Assembly: GCA_009731375.1 (NCBI GenBank) | Contig: BJOX01000220.1 | Coordinates: 466,583-488,990 of the forward strand | DNA length: 22,408 nt | Source: Paulinella micropora | Taxonomy: Eukaryota > Cercozoa > Imbricatea > Euglyphida | Direction: 5' to 3' | Part shown: one piece after another, positions 1 through 22,408 of the stretch | Numbering within the stretch: position 1 is the first letter of the stretch | How the letters are laid out: each line of letters opens with the position of its first letter | Position numbers and translations under genes: made by a program | The notes under the pieces: generated by a model | The model's input: only the letters and a program-made list of their open reading frames with translations | What the model was told of the DNA's origin: nothing | The model's database searches: none

Positions 1-38
<38 letters not shown>
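1..38. repeat. (CT)n
   Basis: Pure dinucleotide at the window edge; in MetAP2 sense it is (AG)n beginning inside the intron 20 donor GTAAGAGAG. Confidence 0.98.
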
Positions 39-19031
<18,993 letters not shown>

Positions 19032-19392
19032 TTAGATTTCGAGCTGCTCTGTCCTGCCGATAAGTACTATGACCTGAATCTTTTTACTATTTCTTTTGCG
19101 ATAGATTTGAGGCATCCTGGCTGATCAGGACACCCTTCTGACAAGAATTCTCTGGTCAGCAGTGGCAACAGACATGTTTTGACTCCATAACAATATGTTC
19201 TTTATTTTTCTTTCTTCCTGTCTCGCGCTGTCTCTCTGTCTTAACTGGTATTCAAAACCTTGGCAATTCTACGTTGCCCTTGGTTTTCGTCTTTCTCTTT
19301 TATTCAGGAACACCTGACTCTAGGCTGCGCAGTTTGCGTCCTTATCGTTGGGAGGACCGCAGTCCAGTCTTCGCACCATAATCACCATTTTG
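19032..19392. promoter_or_regulatory. Divergent intergenic region, probable bidirectional promoter
   Basis: This 361-bp stretch separates the MetAP2 and RWD start codons and is one of the few long repeat-free segments. It holds both 5' UTRs and presumably the promoter. I see pyrimidine-rich blocks near 19205-19245 and 19285-19310 but no convincing TATA box or named element. Confidence 0.6.
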
Positions 19393-19485
19393 ATGGATCA
19401 CGCGGAGGAGCAGAAGGCTGAAGGAGAGGCCCTCGAGTCCATATATGCAGACGAGTACACAAAAATAGACGACAAAACGTTAGAG
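19393..19485 (+). CDS. RWDD1: RWD gene exon 1 (residues 1-31)
   Basis: The ATG at 19393 begins [20 protein letters not shown] then [11 protein letters not shown]. Donor TTAGAG|GTGAAG, phase 0. The frame meets a stop (TAA at 19498) shortly after the donor, as expected for an intron. Confidence 0.88.
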
Positions 19486-21696
19486 GTGAAGCACCCATAA
19501 CCTCCTCCCTCTCTTTGCAGTTCTCCTTGCCTTCAACCCTGGTTGAGGCATATTGTGCATGCATGCAGATTAAGCTATGTCCCAACCCTGGTGAGGGCCC
19601 TGAAAATAACTACGTAGCCCTGACACTCCGGTAATAACCCCCCCCCCCCCTCTTGTTTTGTTTGTCTTGTTTTGATTGTCTTTGTTGTTGTCTGTTCGTC
19701 GTCACTGTTGTTGCTGTATTTACTGTCGTTGCCTGGCCTGTTTGTTTGTCCAGGGTAGTGTACTCACCCAACTATCCAGAAACAAGGCCAGAGTGGTCCA
19801 TACATACATACATGCATACATACATACACATACATATGTGCACACATACACATACACATACATATGTACATATGTACATACATACATACATATGTATACA
19901 TGCATACATACATACATACATACATACATACATACATACTTACATACTTACATACATACATACATACATACACATACATCATACATACATACATGTACAT
20001 ACATATGTACATACGTACATACATACATGCATACATACATACATATGTACATACGTATATACATACATACATACGTACGTACGTACATACGTACGTACAT
20101 ATGTACATACATACATTATACATACATACATACATATATACATACATACATGCAGACACACAGACATAGAGACTTAGAGACGTAGATACATGGATGCATA
20201 CATATACATACAAAACATACATACATACATACATACATGCATACATACATACATACATACATGCATACATACTTACTTACTTACATACATGCATACATAC
20301 ATACATGCGTACGTACGTACATATCCGTGTCTGTCTCTCTGGAGACGCGATACACCGTGTTCGATGGCTTCAGCTAGATTTTGAACAGCAGCAACAGCAG
20401 CAGCTGCAGCAACGACAACACGACACCAACTACAACAAAGGGGGGGGGGGGGGGGGGGGGGGAAGAGAAAGCGACACGCAAAGAGGGAATGATATCTTGT
20501 GCTGTTGTTATTTGTTTGTGCTGCTATTTGTCATAATTATTATTTTTATTGTTGTTATTGTTGTTATTGTCATTGTTGTTATTGTTGTCATTGTTATTGT
20601 TATTATTGTTGTTATTGTTATTGTTGTTATTGTTTTCGTTGTCGTTGTCATTGTTGCCCTTGCTATTGACCTCGTCGTTCTTGTTGATGATGTTGATGAT
20701 GTTGATGATATTGATGATATTGATGATGTTGTGGTTGTCGTTGCTGTCGTTGTTGTCGTTATTTTTGCTATCGTTGAATGCGATGTCGCCGCTGCTAGCC
20801 GTCACGGTCATCGCTGTGTTCCGTGCCTCTGCTGATTATTACTTAAGGTAACGGTCGCGAGATCTGCTGCAGAAGATCTCGCGAGATCTGCTGCAGAAGA
20901 TCTACAAAGATTTCAAAATCGGATTCTGAATCAGTTCTGGAGCCTGACAATCAGCCAGTTGGTATGCAAATGAGAGCAGCATTCAGCATTCNNNNNNNNN
21001 NTTGTATATATATATATATATGTATGTGTGTGTATGTGTGTATGTGTTGTGTGTGCGCAGCTCACTGCAGCCGACGAAGGGGCTGCCCAAGCGTGTGATG
21101 CCCGAGCTTGAAGCGCTAGTGGAGAAAGCCATACAGGTAGATCGATAGGTAGATAGATAGGTGGGTAGAAGGCTAGGCAACTAGATATAGAGTAATGTCC
21201 GAGCTAGAAGCACTAGTGGAGAAAGCGATACAGGTAGATTGATAGGTAGATAGATAGGTGGGTAGAAGGCTAGGCAGAAAGATATAGAGTAATGTCCGAG
21301 CTAGAAGCACTAGTGGAGAAAGCCATACAGACAGATTGATAGGTAGAGAGGTGGGTAGAAGGGTAGGCAGAAAGATATAGAGTAATGTCCGAGCTAGAAG
21401 CACTAGTGGAGAAAGCCATACAGACAGATTGATAGGTAGAGAGGTGGGTAGAAGGGTAGGCAGATAGATATAGAGTAATGTCTGAGCTAGAAGCGCTAGT
21501 GGAGAAAGCGATACAAGTAGATTGATCGATAGGTAAGTAGGTAAACAGCTACTAGCTAGCTAGCTAGCTAGGTAGGTAGGTAGGTAGGTAGGTAGTAGGT
21601 AGGTAGGTAGGTAGAGTGATACCCGGGTAGAAGCACTAGTGGAGAAAGCGATGCTGGTAGATTGATCGATCGCGACGGCGATCCATCCATCCATCC

Positions 21697-21743
<47 letters not shown>

Positions 21744-21896
21744 CATCTATCTATCTATCCACCCATTCATTCATTCATTCATTCATTCATGCATTCCTCC
21801 ATCCATCCATCCATCCATCTGATGTATGCCTGTTAGGATGGTTTAGGGGAACCTGTGGTGTTTTCTGTCGCGACCGCGCTGCAAGAGTGGATGCAG
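19393..21896 (+). CDS. RWDD1: RWD-domain protein, RWDD1/GIR2/DFRP2-like, 5 exons visible, 3' end outside window
   Basis: Exons join as 19393-19485, 19569-19630, 19754-19795, 21061-21136, 21837-21896 (333 bp, 111 codons, all phases consistent). The product starts [20 protein letters not shown], holding the EALESIY signature of the RWD fold at residues 12-18. The YPxxxP turn (YPETRP) is in exon 3, then [18 protein letters not shown] and a closing helix [13 protein letters not shown]. The RWD domain begins at the N-terminus, as in RWDD1/Gir2, which bind DRG2-type GTPases and (yeast) Gcn1 on ribosomes; GCN2 also has an N-terminal RWD, so a GCN2 start is a weaker alternative. The C-terminal coiled-coil/acidic part is outside the window. 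It starts about 360 bp from MetAP2 in divergent orientation. Confidence 0.85.
19569..19630 (+). CDS. RWDD1: RWD gene exon 2 (residues 32-51)
   Basis: Acceptor GCATGCAG|ATT, then [20 protein letters not shown], the beta-strand/loop/strand of an RWD fold. Donor CTCCG|GTAATA, phase 2. Intron 1 is only 83 bp and intron 2 is 123 bp, short for this window, with a poly-C run of about ten after the donor. Confidence 0.9.
19754..19795 (+). CDS. RWDD1: RWD gene exon 3 with YPxxxP motif
   Basis: Acceptor TTTGTCCAG|G completes Arg, then [13 protein letters not shown]. The donor GAGTG|GTCCAT is weak but gives phase 2. Joining to exon 4 (TG plus C) yields [11 protein letters not shown], which aligns without gaps to the GCN2 RWD segment PEIELKNAKGL. 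A (CATA)n tract begins immediately after. Confidence 0.82.
19799..20325. repeat. (CATA)n with CATG/GTAC variants
   Basis: Start of RWD gene intron 3, beginning immediately after the exon 3 donor. Confidence 0.97.
20326..20780. repeat. Low-complexity: (CAG/CAA), poly-G, (TTG/TTA)n
   Basis: CAG/CAA run 20388-20425, 23 consecutive G at 20440-20462, then a degenerate TTG/TTA-rich tract. No exon supported. Confidence 0.85.
20857..20904. repeat. 24-bp tandem pair forming palindromes
   Basis: GCGAGATCTGCTGCAGAAGA-type unit repeated twice; the junction AGATCTCGCGAGATCT is a perfect 16-bp palindrome. Confidence 0.93.
20992..21001. other. Assembly gap (10 N)
   Basis: In RWD gene intron 3, directly before a (TA)n/(TG)n tract that precedes the exon 4 acceptor. 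Confidence 0.99.
21061..21136 (+). CDS. RWDD1: RWD gene exon 4
   Basis: Acceptor GTGTGCGCAG|C, then [20 protein letters not shown] and EKAIQ, the helix after the YPxxxP turn. Donor ATACAG|GTAGAT, phase 0. Five partial copies of its 3' half follow in tandem (21195-21656). Confidence 0.9.
21195..21656 (+). pseudogene. Five tandem tail copies of RWD gene exon 4
   Basis: Units at 21195-21233, 21292-21330, 21385-21423, 21478-21516 and (shorter) 21627-21656 repeat the exon 4 end, reading [13 protein letters not shown]. Spacing is 93-97 bp for the first four. The GTAGAT donor survives after copies 1, 4 and 5, and is changed to ACAGAT after copies 2 and 3. The intervening sequence is GATA/GGTA-rich. 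Confidence 0.92.
21684..21822. repeat. (ATCC)n/(ATCT)n/(ATTC)n
   Basis: End of RWD gene intron 4, polypyrimidine-rich in sense ahead of the exon 5 acceptor. Confidence 0.97.
21837..21896 (+). CDS. RWDD1: RWD gene exon 5, last seen
   Basis: Acceptor GCCTGTTAG|GAT, then [20 protein letters not shown], matching RWDD1 EENLGMVMIFTLVTAVQEKL. Donor ATGCAG|GTACCA, phase 0. The next exon is not convincingly visible before the window ends. Confidence 0.92.
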
Positions 21897-21904
21897 GTAC
21901 CACC

Positions 21905-22220
<316 letters not shown>

Positions 22221-22309
22221 GACGGATACATGTACAAACATAAGTATACATACACATACATATAAGTTTCCCTGCTCGTTCGCTAGGACACAATCAGCCT
22301 GAGCTCACG

Positions 22310-22311
<2 letters not shown>

Positions 22312-22407
<96 letters not shown>
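22312..22407. repeat. (AT)n
   Basis: About 96 bp of pure AT at the right window edge. Confidence 0.98.

Positions 22408-22408
<1 letters not shown>

Noticed and set aside
20326-20400. Possible exon between RWD exons 3 and 4
   Set aside because: Frame [10 protein letters not shown] leads into CAG/CAA repeats, and the join of exons 3 and 4 already fits the RWD fold without a gap.
20965-20972. Octamer ATGCAAAT as a regulatory site
   Set aside because: An 8-mer in an intron next to a gap, no supporting context.
22286-22311. Possible RWD exon 6 (GCTAG|GACACAATCAGCC...)
   Set aside because: Acceptor-like, but the phase-0 reading DTISLSSRR does not match RWDD1 and no donor precedes the (AT)n tract.

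Overview
The window is eukaryotic nuclear DNA dominated by simple repeats: long (GATA)n, (CATA)n, (TAA)n, (TAG)n, (GGAT)n and (TTAC)n tracts, with two assembly gaps (13918-14516 and 20992-21001). Most long open reading frames are microsatellite translations (runs of YLSI, YIHT, YYYY) and are not genes. Short islands of unique sequence between the repeats do encode conserved protein segments. Read in order and spliced, they give two intron-rich genes. The lineage cannot be fixed from sequence alone; many very short exons, huge repeat-filled introns and mixed GT-AG/GC-AG splicing suggest an intron-dense protist, alga or invertebrate.

Gene 1 is on the minus strand, 19031 down to 42, and runs off the left edge. 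It is a type 2 methionine aminopeptidase (MetAP2) in at least 20 exons of 34-168 bp. Exon phases are consistent throughout and yield 479 codons plus two bases, only about 7.6% of the gene span. The N-terminal half is charged and lysine-rich, as in MetAP2. Five metal ligands are visible (H253, D273, D284, H354, E387 in the predicted protein), and segment lengths match human MetAP2 almost residue for residue. The final exon, carrying the last metal-binding Glu, lies outside.

Gene 2 is on the plus strand from 19393 and runs off the right edge. It is an RWD-domain protein of RWDD1/GIR2/DFRP2 type, with five exons seen. The two genes are head-to-head with about 360 bp between start codons, probably a shared divergent promoter. 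Both families act on or near the ribosome.

The introns hold the unusual material. (1) Many contain one to seven partial copies of an adjacent exon edge: tail-plus-donor copies lie downstream of the true exon, head-plus-acceptor copies lie upstream. This suggests introns growing by tandem duplication across splice junctions. (2) Two unrelated dispersed elements, A (about 538 bp, 3 copies) and B (220-430 bp, 4 copies), all lie in the MetAP2 sense orientation, share a 3' terminus CGAYATCTCATC, and usually run straight into (TATC)n. They look like 5'-truncated retroposons whose tails may have seeded the GATA arrays. (3) The GATA/TATC strand switches at the divergent promoter. (4) Two tRNA-derived SINE-like elements, several minisatellites and a CCTAA pentamer block are also present.

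Layout: 42-19031 MetAP2; 19032-19392 promoter region; 19393-21896 and onward RWD gene; remainder microsatellite, ending in a pure (AT)n tract.
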